Assembly (NCBI RefSeq): GCF_010671925.1
Contig: NZ_JAAHIH010000001.1
Location: 1,369,053 to 1,433,052, forward strand
Direction: 5' to 3'
Length of the DNA stretch: 64,000 bases
Source: Moorena sp. SIOASIH
GTDB taxonomy: Bacteria > Cyanobacteriota > Cyanobacteriia > Cyanobacteriales > Coleofasciculaceae
This document shows positions 9,672 to 18,602 of this stretch, in pieces. Numbering within the stretch: position 1 is the first letter of the stretch; the number at the start of each line of letters is the position of its first letter. Position numbers and translations under genes: made by a program. The notes beneath the pieces are model-generated. The model had not been told where the DNA came from, did not search any database, and worked only from the letters and a program-made list of their open reading frames with translations.

Positions 9672-12600
9672 GTGGCGAGTTGTGTAAATGATTCCCCCAA
9701 TGGGGAGTCGAAATTCTTGAGTTTAGTTGATTTATTAGGCGACAGAGCGCAAGCAATGCCTAATCAGCTCGCCTATATCTTTCTGCAAAACGGAGAAACC
9801 CCCTCAGGAAGTCTTACCTACGGCGAATTAGATAGACAAGCAACAGCGATCGCAGCCGATATCCAATCAATGCAAGGAGAAAGAGCTTTATTGTTATACC
9901 CTTCTGGATTAGAGTTCATTACGGCTTTCTTTGGCTGTTTGTATGCGGGGGTAATAGCTGTGCCAGTTTATCCTCCCAGACGCAATCAAAAATTGTCTCG
10001 GTTGCTAAATATTGTTAATGATGCTCAAGCTTATGTTGCACTGACCACTACATCGATATTGGCTGACCTTGAGCAAAGGTGGGCAAGTGATGCCTCCTTA
10101 GGCCAGTTGAAGTTGATAGCTACCGATACCATTGTTGCTGATAGTCAAGAGTTTGCACCATTATCAGTGACAGGGTCGAGTTTGGCGTTTTTGCAATATA
10201 CTTCTGGTTCCACGGGAACACCCAAAGGGGTGATGGTGACCCATGGGAATCTGATCCAAAATTCCACAGACCTAGATCGCGGATGGGAGCATAACTCGGA
10301 TAGTGTAATTGTAACTTGGCTCCCAACATTCCATGATATGGGACTCATATACGGGATGCTCCAACCCATATACAAGGGATGCAAATGTATTATGCTGCCA
10401 CCAGCGTCCTTCATACAAAAACCGATTCGCTGGCTAAAGGCGATTTCTGATTACGGAGGGACTCATAGTGGCGCACCTAATTTTGCTTATGCACTGTGTG
10501 TCGAAAAAACAACTCCAGAACAAAGGAATCAGCTAGACCTCAGTAGTTGGAGCATGGCTCTTAATGGAGCAGAACCTGTTAGAGCCGATGTTTTAGAGAA
10601 GTTTGCACAAGTTTTTGAAGTCAGTAGATTCAACAAAAGGGCTTTCTGTCCCGGTTATGGCATGGCAGAAGCAACTCTAAAGATTTCTGCTGTACGCGCT
10701 AAAGATAAGCCGATTTACTATCATATTGATGCCACTGCTCTAGAACAAAATTACGTTGTAGAATTTCCTGATGAGAAACATTTAGGAAAACGAACTCTTG
10801 TTGGTTGTGGTAGAAGTGAGATTGATACCAAAGTTATCATTGTTAATCCACAAACCTGTTGTCGTAGTGCTTCTGAAGAAATTGGGGAAATTTGGGTTAG
10901 CGGTGGCAGTGTAGCTTCTGGGTATTGGAATCGCCCCGAAGCCACACAAAAAACGTTTCAAGCTTATCTCAAAGATACAGGTGATGGACCTTTTTTACGT
11001 ACAGGGGACTTAGGATTTTTTAGTAAGGGGGAACTGTTTGTTACAGGAAGACTAAAGGATCTAATTATCATTAGAGGTCGCAATCATTATCCCCAAGATA
11101 TTGAATTAACTGTTGAAAACAGCCATCCTGCTTTACGAAGTCATTGTAGTGCTGCCTTTTCTGTAGAGAGGGATGGAGAGGAACGCTTGGTGGTTGCTGG
11201 TGAGGTGGAACGAACTCACCTACGCAAGCTGAACACAGAGGAGGTAGTTAGAGAAATTCAAATCGCCCTATCAACAGAACATGAATTAGACGTTGATGGG
11301 GTGGTTTTGTTGAAGACGGGGAGTATTCCTAAGACCTCTAGTGGAAAGATTCAACGGCGTGCTTGTAAGCAAGGATTTTTAGAAGGGAGTTTGAATGTCG
11401 TAGGCCAGTGGCAGAAAACTTTATCCCAGGGTGAATACGTAGCACCACGCACCCCAACCGAAGAAATAATCGCCAACATCTTCGCTTCTGTTCTAGGAGT
11501 GAAAGATGTAGGAATACATGACAACTTCTTTGAAATCGGAGGACATTCTCTACTTGCCACTCAATTAATTTCCCAACTGCGAGTAACCTTCAACAGAGAA
11601 ATACCCCTAAGACAAGTATTTTCAAGCCCGACAATCGCTCTTATTTCGCCGAAATTAACCCAATTACTGACCACAGAAAACCAATTAAGTCTTCCTTTGA
11701 TTCAACCAAGAACCGATAGTGAACAATTACCCCTATCATCGGCTCAAAAAAGACTGTGGTTCCTCAACCAACTAGAAGGAATTAGTGCCACTTATAACAT
11801 ACCAGTAGCCCTTAGAATCACTGGCAACTTGATCATTAACGCCCTAGAACAAGCCTTATCAGAAATAATCAGTCGTCACGAAGTAATACGGACAAGTTTC
11901 TCCACTATTAATGGCACACCAACACAGGTAATTCACCCCGACAGCACCATCAACATCAATGTAGTAGACCTACAACAATACCCAGACCAAGAACGGGAAA
12001 CCATCTTACAGCAAGAAGTAAAACAGGAAGCAACAACCCCCTTTGACCTAGAGATAGCACCATTAATCCGTTGTAAATTATGGCAACTAGACACTACCGA
12101 GTATGTGTTAGTGCTGACGATGCACCACATAGTCTCTGATGGTTGGTCGATGGGAATATTAATCGAAGAACTATCAAGTTTATATCAAGCAATAGCGGCA
12201 TCAGAACCATCCCCCTTACCCGAATTAGCGATTCAATATGCTGACTTTGCCCTTTGGCAAAGACAATGGTTAACTGGGGAAATCCTAGAAAACCAATTTA
12301 ATTACTGGAAACAGGAATTAGAGGGTGCTTCAGAATTATTAAAATTACCCACAGACCATCCTCGTCCCCATGTAATGAGTTACCAGGGGAGTAGTGAAAG
12401 TTTTAGTTTAACCGCTGAACTAACCCAGAAGCTGCAACAGTTGTCTGTGAACGCAGGTAGTACCTTATTTATGACCCTGCAGGCAGCGTTTGCCACCTTA
12501 CTCTATCGTTACAGTGGACAATTTGATATTTTAATTGGTTCACCCATAGCCAATCGCAACCGCCGTGAAATAGAGCCACTAATTGGCTTCTTTGTCAATA

Positions 12601-15600
12601 CCTTGGTGTTGAGAACTCGTTTTGAACATAATCCCAGTTTTTCCCAGTTGCTCAGGCAAGTTAGGGAAACCACACTCAACGCTTATGAACATCAGGATGT
12701 ACCTTTTGAACAGGTAGTATCCGCATTGCAACCCCAACGGTCTTTGAGTCATTCCCCCCTGTTCCAGGTGATGTTTGTGCTACAGAATGCACCGATGGGA
12801 AAATTAGACTTACCAGGTGTGACATTGAGTCAGTTCAATCAACACAGTACGATTGCTAAGTTTGATTTGACCCTGTCAATGACGGAAACAGAGATGGGAT
12901 TGGTGGGGACATGGGAATACAACACAGACTTATTTGATGGGTCAACTATTAAAAGGATGGCTACTCATTTCCAGAACTTGTTGTCAGCAATTGTGGAAAA
13001 TTCCCAACTTAGAGTGGGTGAGTTACCTTTGTTGAGTGCAGAGGAACGTCATCAACTGTTGGTGGAATGGAATGATACTGCCAGTGAATATCCCAAAGAG
13101 AAATGTATTCATCAGTTATTTGAAGAGCAGGTAGAGAAAACACCGGATGCTGTGGCGGTGGTGTTTGGCCAGGAGCAGTTGACTTACCATCAATTAAATC
13201 AAAGGGCGAACCAATTAGCACATCACCTACTTTCAATGGGAGTAAGACCAGAGGTACTGGTAGGTATTTGTGTGGAACGTTCTGTACAGATGGTGGTAGG
13301 ACTGTTGGGGATACTGAAGGCTGGTGGTGCTTATGTACCCCTGGATCCTAATTATCCTCACCAACGACTGAGTTATATTTTGGCGGATTCGGGTGTTGAG
13401 GTGTTGTTGACTCAACAGTCGTTACTAGAATCTTTGCCATCACATACAGCACAGATGGTTTGTTTGGATAGTGATTGGGGTGCCATAGAGCAATATAGTG
13501 GACAGAATCTTGATGTCGGGGTAACTTCAGATAATTTGGCTTATGTGATTTATACCTCTGGTTCTACCGGTAAACCTAAGGGAACAATGATTCTCCATAG
13601 TGGTGTGGGGAATTATTTAAGCTGGTGTACAAAAGCTTATAATGTTGCCGATTCAGAAGGCTCTACTGTTAATTCTTCTATTGGCTTCGATGCCACTATT
13701 ACCAGTTTATTTTCTCCTTTTTTGGTAGGACGTAAGGTAGTTCTTTTACCAGAGGAAGGAGAAATTGAAGCCCTTAAAGCCGCCTTGTGTTCTGGGACTA
13801 AGTTTAGCCTGGTTAAAATCACTCCGGCTCATTTAGAAATCCTCAGCTATTTATTGGCTCATGAGCAAGTCAAAATTGATAATAAAGCCTTTATAATTGG
13901 TGGGGAAGCTTTGTCAGCAAACCACATTAAATTCTGGCAAAAATACGCTCCTCAGATTAGATTAATTAACGAATACGGTCCCACAGAAACTGTTGTAGGA
14001 TGCTGCATTTATGAAGTTGGAGGAAAAACCTTTTCTGGAGGTAATATTCCCATCGGTCGCCCCATAAGTAACACCAAAATTTATATCTTAGACTCACACC
14101 TGGAACCAGTGGCCATAGGAGTGCCTGGAGAATTATACATCGGAGGTGATGGACTAGCCAGAGGATACCTCAACCGCCCAGAACTAACATCGGAAAAATT
14201 CATCCCAAATCCCTTCTGTAATTCCAAATCACAACGACTCTACAAAACCGGAGACCTGGCGAGATACCTACGAGACGGTAACATCGAATTTCTCGGACGT
14301 ATCGATAACCAAGTCAAAATTCGAGGCTTCCGTATCGAACTAGGGGAAATCGAAGCAGTCCTGTCCAGCCACCCCCACATCCAACAAACCGTAGTTATTG
14401 CCCGAGAAGATATTCCTGGTAACAAACGCCTAGTCGCCTATATAGTCAGTCAGTCCGAATCACTAAGCACCAACCAACTACGTGAATTCCTTAAACAGAA
14501 ACTGCCAGAATACATGGTGCCCAGTGCCTTCGTTACCCTAGACACCTTGCCGTTAACACAAAACGGCAAAGTAGACCGCAAATCACTACCCGCACCAGAT
14601 GGGGTTGTCACATCAGTTGAGGAATATGTAGCTCCACGCACCCCTACTGAAGAAATAATCGCCAACATCTTCGCGAAGGTTCTAGGACTGCAAGATGTTG
14701 GAATACATGACAACTTCTTTGAATTAGGAGGACATTCTCTACTGGCTGTCCGTTTAATGTCCCAGATTAAACAACAATTCCAAATCAATTTACCTTTAGC
14801 AACCCTTTTCCAAAGTCCCACCATTGAACAACTAGCGAGCCTTCTGGGTTCTTCAGTAAATACACAAAACCCCATCTTAGTGGGCATTAAAACCAGTGGA
14901 AACCAACCTCCATTATTCTGTATTCACCCGCTTGGTGGCAATCTCCTGTGTTATGCAGAGTTAGCTCGTCATTTAGATCAAGATTATCCAGTATATGGTT
15001 TACAATCTCTAGGTTTAGATGGGCAACAGCAACCCTTAACTTCTGTTGAGGAGATGGCATCCCATTATATTCAAGCAATACAGCAAATTCAACCCCAAGG
15101 TTCCTATCATCTCATCGGCTGGTCTTTTGGAGGTGTAATTGCCTATGAGATGGCACAACAATTACAGACTAAAAATACTTCAGTGGCTCTTCTAACTTTA
15201 ATAGACAGTTATGTACCCACTTTAATTCGGAAACCTTCAGAAATAGATCAAGCCATGATAGTAAATCTATTCATTGGCTGGTGGTCTATGGGAGGTGTAA
15301 TTGCCTATGAAATGGCACAACAATTACAGGCTAAAAATGAGCCAGTGGCTCTTCTAACGTTAATAGACAGTTATGCACCTACTGTAATTCAGATGCCTTC
15401 AGAAATAGATCAAGCCATGATAGTAAATCTATTGGCTCAAGATTTGGGAGGTCTCTATGGTCAAGAGTTAGATATATCCCATGAAACACTTAGACAACTT
15501 GAACCAGACGAACAAGTTTTGCATCTATTTGAGCAAGGCAAACAGCAAGGGATATTGCCATCAGACCTAGAAATAGAGCAAATGCGTTCTTTATGGAAAG

Positions 15601-15845
15601 TTTTGAAAGCAAATATTACGGCATATTATCATTATAAACCAAAAGCTTATCCAGGTTCACTTCTCCTTATAAATGCTAGTCAAACTTCCCCAGGAGTAAT
15701 TGAAGACCCAACCCACGGCTGGGGTTCTCTAGTTAATGGTGACATCCAAACTCACACTATTACTGGAGACCATTACACCATTATCAAAGCCCCCCAAGTT
15801 GAGGCTCTGACTACAGAATTGAACAACTATCTATTGAACAACTAG
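9672..15845 (+). CDS. FAAL-PCP-C-A-PCP-TE lipopeptide synthetase (unit 2)
   Basis: 2057 residues with the same domain order as unit 1. The FAAL flanks match units 1 and 3, but the central part (about 10245-10880) is a different version: HDMGLIYGMLQP replaces HDMGLIxNVxQP and the following acyl-binding region is diverged. This predicts a different fatty acid. The first carrier and C domain (HHIVSDG) are those of unit 1. The A-domain core is that of unit 3; the pocket reads D-A-T-K-I-G-E-V-G, close to Asn codes such as DLTKIGEVGK. The second carrier is intact ([10 protein letters not shown]). The TE has an internal 54-residue duplication: a normal GWSFGG elbow, then GWWSMGG, which lacks the GxSxG spacing. 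The GTG start is preceded by GGGAG. Confidence 0.92.
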   Translation: MASCVNDSPNGESKFLSLVDLLGDRAQAMPNQLAYIFLQNGETPSGSLTYGELDRQATAIAADIQSMQGERALLLYPSGLEFITAFFGCLYAGVIAVPVYPPRRNQKLSRLLNIVNDAQAYVALTTTSILADLEQRWASDASLGQLKLIATDTIVADSQEFAPLSVTGSSLAFLQYTSGSTGTPKGVMVTHGNLIQNSTDLDRGWEHNSDSVIVTWLPTFHDMGLIYGMLQPIYKGCKCIMLPPASFIQKPIRWLKAISDYGGTHSGAPNFAYALCVEKTTPEQRNQLDLSSWSMALNGAEPVRADVLEKFAQVFEVSRFNKRAFCPGYGMAEATLKISAVRAKDKPIYYHIDATALEQNYVVEFPDEKHLGKRTLVGCGRSEIDTKVIIVNPQTCCRSASEEIGEIWVSGGSVASGYWNRPEATQKTFQAYLKDTGDGPFLRTGDLGFFSKGELFVTGRLKDLIIIRGRNHYPQDIELTVENSHPALRSHCSAAFSVERDGEERLVVAGEVERTHLRKLNTEEVVREIQIALSTEHELDVDGVVLLKTGSIPKTSSGKIQRRACKQGFLEGSLNVVGQWQKTLSQGEYVAPRTPTEEIIANIFASVLGVKDVGIHDNFFEIGGHSLLATQLISQLRVTFNREIPLRQVFSSPTIALISPKLTQLLTTENQLSLPLIQPRTDSEQLPLSSAQKRLWFLNQLEGISATYNIPVALRITGNLIINALEQALSEIISRHEVIRTSFSTINGTPTQVIHPDSTININVVDLQQYPDQERETILQQEVKQEATTPFDLEIAPLIRCKLWQLDTTEYVLVLTMHHIVSDGWSMGILIEELSSLYQAIAASEPSPLPELAIQYADFALWQRQWLTGEILENQFNYWKQELEGASELLKLPTDHPRPHVMSYQGSSESFSLTAELTQKLQQLSVNAGSTLFMTLQAAFATLLYRYSGQFDILIGSPIANRNRREIEPLIGFFVNTLVLRTRFEHNPSFSQLLRQVRETTLNAYEHQDVPFEQVVSALQPQRSLSHSPLFQVMFVLQNAPMGKLDLPGVTLSQFNQHSTIAKFDLTLSMTETEMGLVGTWEYNTDLFDGSTIKRMATHFQNLLSAIVENSQLRVGELPLLSAEERHQLLVEWNDTASEYPKEKCIHQLFEEQVEKTPDAVAVVFGQEQLTYHQLNQRANQLAHHLLSMGVRPEVLVGICVERSVQMVVGLLGILKAGGAYVPLDPNYPHQRLSYILADSGVEVLLTQQSLLESLPSHTAQMVCLDSDWGAIEQYSGQNLDVGVTSDNLAYVIYTSGSTGKPKGTMILHSGVGNYLSWCTKAYNVADSEGSTVNSSIGFDATITSLFSPFLVGRKVVLLPEEGEIEALKAALCSGTKFSLVKITPAHLEILSYLLAHEQVKIDNKAFIIGGEALSANHIKFWQKYAPQIRLINEYGPTETVVGCCIYEVGGKTFSGGNIPIGRPISNTKIYILDSHLEPVAIGVPGELYIGGDGLARGYLNRPELTSEKFIPNPFCNSKSQRLYKTGDLARYLRDGNIEFLGRIDNQVKIRGFRIELGEIEAVLSSHPHIQQTVVIAREDIPGNKRLVAYIVSQSESLSTNQLREFLKQKLPEYMVPSAFVTLDTLPLTQNGKVDRKSLPAPDGVVTSVEEYVAPRTPTEEIIANIFAKVLGLQDVGIHDNFFELGGHSLLAVRLMSQIKQQFQINLPLATLFQSPTIEQLASLLGSSVNTQNPILVGIKTSGNQPPLFCIHPLGGNLLCYAELARHLDQDYPVYGLQSLGLDGQQQPLTSVEEMASHYIQAIQQIQPQGSYHLIGWSFGGVIAYEMAQQLQTKNTSVALLTLIDSYVPTLIRKPSEIDQAMIVNLFIGWWSMGGVIAYEMAQQLQAKNEPVALLTLIDSYAPTVIQMPSEIDQAMIVNLLAQDLGGLYGQELDISHETLRQLEPDEQVLHLFEQGKQQGILPSDLEIEQMRSLWKVLKANITAYYHYKPKAYPGSLLLINASQTSPGVIEDPTHGWGSLVNGDIQTHTITGDHYTIIKAPQVEALTTELNNYLLNN
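11016..13001 (+). repeat. 1986-bp block shared with 4001-5986
   Basis: Second copy of the FAAL-end/carrier/C-domain block. The first mismatches on either side are at 11015 and 13002. Confidence 0.85.
13380..14367 (+). repeat. 988-bp A-domain block shared with 41285-42272
   Basis: The A-domain core including the specificity pocket appears the same as in the last synthase (offset 27905). It is bounded by mismatches at 13379 and 14368. The matching part of unit 1 is different sequence, so this block defines the exchanged subdomain. Confidence 0.85.
14689..15826 (+). repeat. 1138-bp PCP-TE block shared with 42594-43731
   Basis: The second carrier and thioesterase, including its internal duplication, appear the same as the end of unit 3 (offset 27905), bounded by mismatches at 14688 and 15827. 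Confidence 0.85.
15113..15434 (+). repeat. Internal tandem duplication in the TE domain (unit 2)
   Basis: Two copies, about 15113-15272 and 15273-15434, encode the nucleophile elbow to IDQAMIVNL. The first copy has GWSFGG and [10 protein letters not shown]. The second has GWWSMGG (an extra Trp codon) and [10 protein letters not shown], like unit 1. The copies have diverged from each other, as expected from unequal crossing-over between two TE alleles. Confidence 0.85.
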
Positions 15846-15896
15846 CACGTCTTGGCCGCACTGGCTCCCCTGTTCCGAAGCTGCATCGCTAAATAC

Positions 15897-16015
15897 TTAA
15901 GCAGATTTTGCCAATAAAGGTTCTACCGTCTCGGATGATTCACCCACCTGCTCTAAAATCTCAATCAATTCCCGTTCAAAGGTGACCAAAGCACGATTGG
16001 TTTTCCCACCAATAT
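15897..16015 (-). pseudogene. Truncated duplicate of the 3' end of ccs1, copy 2
   Basis: 119 bases match the end of ccs1 (43802-43920) and the copy at 8738-8856. The breakpoint is the same, CCACCAATAT followed by TGATTCGG. Non-functional passenger of the unit duplication. Confidence 0.85.
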
Positions 16016-16295
16016 TGATTCGGAAACTGATAGACATGACATAGGGTTTGCAGCACTGAAATAGCCGTGGATATTATTTCTACGGCTATTTTTTTTATTT
16101 TAATTTAATCTAATCGGCCAGCTATCGAAAAAATGTTTATTTTGGAAATAATTAGGTAAAGTTAACTCTTATTTTATGCCAACAATGAACACCCGTTACC
16201 GCCGTTGATTAATGCCATAATCGGCGGCATCAACTAATCTAAAAACTACCTTGTAGTTAACCCCATCGGGTGCATCTCATTTTTGTTGTTTGACA

Positions 16296-16370
16296 AGGTG
16301 GTGCGTTACGGGGCGGGCTGTCTAAACCCTGGCGCTTGAGCGGAAAATTAGGCACCCCTAACACACCCTA
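16296..16370. repeat. MITE-like element with GGTGCGTTACGG / CCTAACACACC ends
   Basis: The sequence GGTGGTGCGTTACGGGGCGG ... CCCCTAACACACCCTA has imperfect inverted ends. A related copy is at 59515-59594, also preceded by TTTGAC. Such elements are frequent in cyanobacterial genomes. It forms the left part of the outer insertion, and the IS630 landed at the TA at its right edge. Confidence 0.55.
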
Positions 16371-16429
16371 CTGGCGTGGCAAGCTTAATTTGATGCATTA
16401 GAATTGTCGGATTCAACATCTTCAAAAAC

Positions 16430-17667
16430 AGCGATATTGATGCTTCAATTTAATTCGTGCATCTTGGGTTGTGAAATGCCAAATTACCTTACTAGCTGTG
16501 CGATTTCGTTCTTTTTGCCACGCATTTAATTCCGATGCTAGTTTCAAGGGATGTGGGAATACGTCGAGCCAGGCATTGTTTTGACAAAACACGCTCGTTC
16601 TATCTCGGCAACATTAAGCCAACTGCCATTACGAGGTGTATGATAAATCTCTAATCTTCTGGCCGTGTGTGCTTCTGCTGCGGGAAAAGCTTTGTAGAGA
16701 GAAGCGATGTTATGAGTATTGAGATTATCGCAGAGTAATTTAACAATGTTTGCTTGGGGATAGTCTACATCCAATAATTGCCTAATCTCTTCTGCCCAAT
16801 CAATACTGGTACGACTGTCACGGTTACGTTCCTCTTCGCCATCCTCCCTGAGGGTCAAAGAACATAAATAAAGCTTGAGTCCCTTCGCGAGTGTAGTGAT
16901 AATCCTCCTTGGCATCATGACCTGGTTGCATTTTAATTGGTTCGATTAGATGTCCAGTTAGTTGTATCGCTGCTTCATCCATACTTTTCAGAGGCTCACT
17001 TGGGCTATGTTGGCTGCAAAAGATATCGAGAACAACTTCCATTTCTGCCACGAAGCGGGCGTTCATCTCTTTCGGGAATACAAAAACGTTGTTTTTTCCA
17101 TGGACGTAGTTGGTTTTTTTTAGATAGCTACGTACTGTTTCATGAGAAATTTCCGTGACTATTCCTCGTGTTTTCAATTCTTTAGTTAATAGCCTCAAGC
17201 TCCAGTGCGCTCTACCTAATGGTGGTGTGGAGCAATCATATTGCGATTAGTTGGGCAAATTGTTCGACCTTCAGTTTCGGTGGTAGGGGTTGGGAAATGC
17301 GCTGACGACGATTCAAGCTTGGTTCGATTCCTTGAGACGAAACCTTAGGGAGTGGAGCCTTAATTAACAATTTTCAACTCTTTTGCGCAAGAACCTTAAA
17401 CTATAAAGGCTCCACTCCCTTACGGTAACTTCAAAGCTGTAAAAACCTTTTCCTTTTCCTGCCTACTGTGTTACGATGCACATTTAATGCCGAACTGATT
17501 TCTTCATCTGTCCATTTTTGTTTAGCTTGAGTACTTTCATCACACATCAATAAAACCTGAGCATGAAGTATTTTCTTTGTCGGTGCATGACCATTACGAC
17601 TAATTCCTTCCAGTTTTTCTCTCTGCTCTGAAGTTAGAAAAACCATTACCCGACGACCTCTTCCCAT
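16430..17667 (-). pseudogene. IS630-family transposase, several frameshifts
   Basis: The pieces read in order on the minus strand: an N-terminal helix-turn-helix (17667-17431; SALNVHRNTVGRKRKRF); GIEPSLNRRQRISQPLPPK after the MITE; then, in another frame, HWSLRLLTKELKTRGI ... KSMDEAAIQLTGHLI with the first catalytic Asp (17198-16824); then, after a further shift, LLCDNLNTHN with the second Asp and HTPRNGSWLNVAEIE with the Glu (16918-16544); and a distal piece VIWHFTTQDARIKLKH (about 16435-16490). All DDE residues remain, but at least three frame changes and a MITE interrupt the gene. Confidence 0.85.
17347..17420. mobile_element. 74-bp MITE inside the transposase gene
   Basis: Inverted ends AGGGAGTGGAGCCTT and AAGGCTCCACTCCCT enclose about 45 bp of AT-rich sequence. 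TTA adjoins both ends, which fits a TA target duplication. It lies exactly between the helix-turn-helix piece and the next transposase segment and introduces the stop after RKRFLQL. Confidence 0.75.
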
Positions 17668-18003
17668 ATTATCCAGTTTGTTTTCTGTCTATTACACTAT
17701 TTTAAGCTTGCCACGCCACTACGCAACTTTTTTACAAATATGAGATGCACCCACCCCATCATAGTTATCTGAGGTATAGAGTTTTTCTAGTTTACTCAGA
17801 TGCTCGTCCCAGTCTTGCCAATCTTTCGTTGTTTTAACTAATACGACGACATAGTCACTCTGGAAGAGACCTATAAATATCGGAAAAATGGGCGGATTTT
17901 TGTAAATTTTTGTTTCACAAGTGAACACATCTCCCAGAGATATATTTAGAATAATATTGGTTGGTTTCCTAACGACTTGGCAATCAGGGCGTACGCAGAA
18001 CAC

Positions 18004-18324
18004 GAATACTAGGGATTTGCCAGCCCTACCTTGAACACTAAAAGCTCAATTGGTCGATTAACTTGCCTGTACGTGTTGTATTACTATATAACCCTTATCG
18101 AGGCTCTAACTTTCAACGCACAATCACTCACTTATCGCGCTTAGTAAGGTAGGAATACCCTGAGCTACGTTGCCACCTGGCTCACTAACAAACTCAGCCA
18201 AGTTACGAGCCGTGAGTAAGCTAAGGAATTAAACTACTTCTTTGGCTTTACTGTGGACTGACAACTTGATTAAAGAATTCTTGGTATCTGAATTTTTTGA
18301 ATTGCTGGTTAAGGGAGTAGCTAA
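18004..18324. other. Unit 3 leader
   Basis: Homologous to 2335-2659 and 9350-9671 upstream of the other synthases, with scattered substitutions and small deletions. The unidentified minus-strand remnant is more decayed here, with a stop after KAKEVV. No promoter could be assigned with confidence. Confidence 0.5.
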
Positions 18325-18335
18325 GTGACGAGTTG
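18311..18335 (+). promoter_or_regulatory. Orphaned ribosome-binding site and GTG start of the unit 3 FAAL gene
   Basis: AAGGGAG (18311-18317) and GTGACGAGTTG (from 18325) correspond to the Shine-Dalgarno and GTG start used by unit 1. After GTG-ACG-AGT the frame now enters a MITE and stops at once (TGC-TGA). The rest of the ancestral frame resumes at 18560, beyond the MITE. Confidence 0.75.
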
Positions 18336-18559
18336 CTGAGCGGGTGACATGCCAGCTAAAATCGTTATTGGGTAATACTTTCAGCCGATATTTTACAAAA
18401 AGATACATACTAGTTTGGCCTGACCTTGGACGTAGTTATAAGGGTTTGAGCTTCTATAACATCATTCCTAGGGTCAATTGATCAGTTTATCTTTGCTAAG
18501 ATAAACTGGCATCAAAGCCTTATCTAGTAAGCTTTTAAGGGCTCATGTCACCCCCTCAG
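18336..18559. mobile_element. 224-bp MITE splitting the 5' end of the FAAL-ACAD gene
   Basis: Inverted ends CTGAGCGGGTGACATG and CATGTCACCCCCTCAG match with one mismatch. The flanks GACGAGTTG (18327-18335) and GACAAGTTG (18560-18568) are a 9-bp target duplication with one change. Units 1 and 2 have a single GAGTTGTGTAAAT here, the empty site. A hairpin around CAGTTTATCTTTGCTAAGAT (about 18484-18512) lies inside. No transposase gene is present. Confidence 0.8.
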
Positions 18560-18602
18560 GACAAGTTGTGTAAATTATTCTACCAATGGGGAGTCAAACT
18601 TC

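Larger units (their letters stand above)
16371..17719 (-). mobile_element. IS630-family insertion sequence, inactive
   Basis: Terminal inverted repeats TGGCGTGGCAAGCTTAA (16372-16388) and its complement (17702-17718) are exact over 17 bp. They are flanked by TA on both sides (16369-16370, 17720-17721), the target duplication typical of IS630/Tc1-mariner elements. The element is about 1.35 kb, including a 74-bp MITE, and encodes a broken transposase on the minus strand. Confidence 0.85.
16268..17752. mobile_element. Outer composite insertion with 19-bp inverted ends and 8-bp target duplication
   Basis: Left end GGGTGCATCTCATTTTTGT (16268-16286) and right end ACAAATATGAGATGCACCC (17734-17752) are inverted repeats with one mismatch. 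ACCCCATC flanks both sides (16260-16267, 17753-17760). The methyltransferase remnants of units 1 and 2 lack it, which shows the empty site. Without the IS630 inside, the outer element is only about 130-140 bp with no gene, so it is MITE-like. Confidence 0.75.
16130..18003 (-). pseudogene. Decayed C5 DNA cytosine methyltransferase remnant, copy 3, split by a transposon
   Basis: The remnant lies in two parts, 16130-16267 and 17753-18003. Joined, they read VVVLVKTTKDWQDWDEHL ... YKVVFRLVDAADYGINQRR, stop, RVFIVG on the minus strand. The stop (TAA, 16196-16198) is at the same codon as in copies 1 and 2, but the TAG seen in copy 1 is absent: NYDGV is open here. The insert (16268-17752) is flanked by the 8-bp repeat ACCCCATC. 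A 94-codon frame in the right part, 17719-18003, is the transposon-truncated remnant and not a gene. Confidence 0.55.

Noticed and set aside
4001..13001. Possible assembly duplication instead of real paralogous units
   Set aside because: Not excluded, but units 1 and 2 differ in the FAAL core, A core, TE and leader, so they cannot be simple copies from misassembly. Only the exact 2-kb block remains open to doubt.
17719..18003. 94-codon minus-strand frame
   Set aside because: It starts in shared leader DNA and ends inside the outer transposon. Comparison with units 1 and 2 shows it is the right half of a split methyltransferase remnant.
18325..18350. GTG at 18325 as the real start of the FAAL-ACAD protein
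   Set aside because: The frame meets a stop (TGA) within four codons after entering the MITE, and an in-frame TAA lies between it and the gene body.
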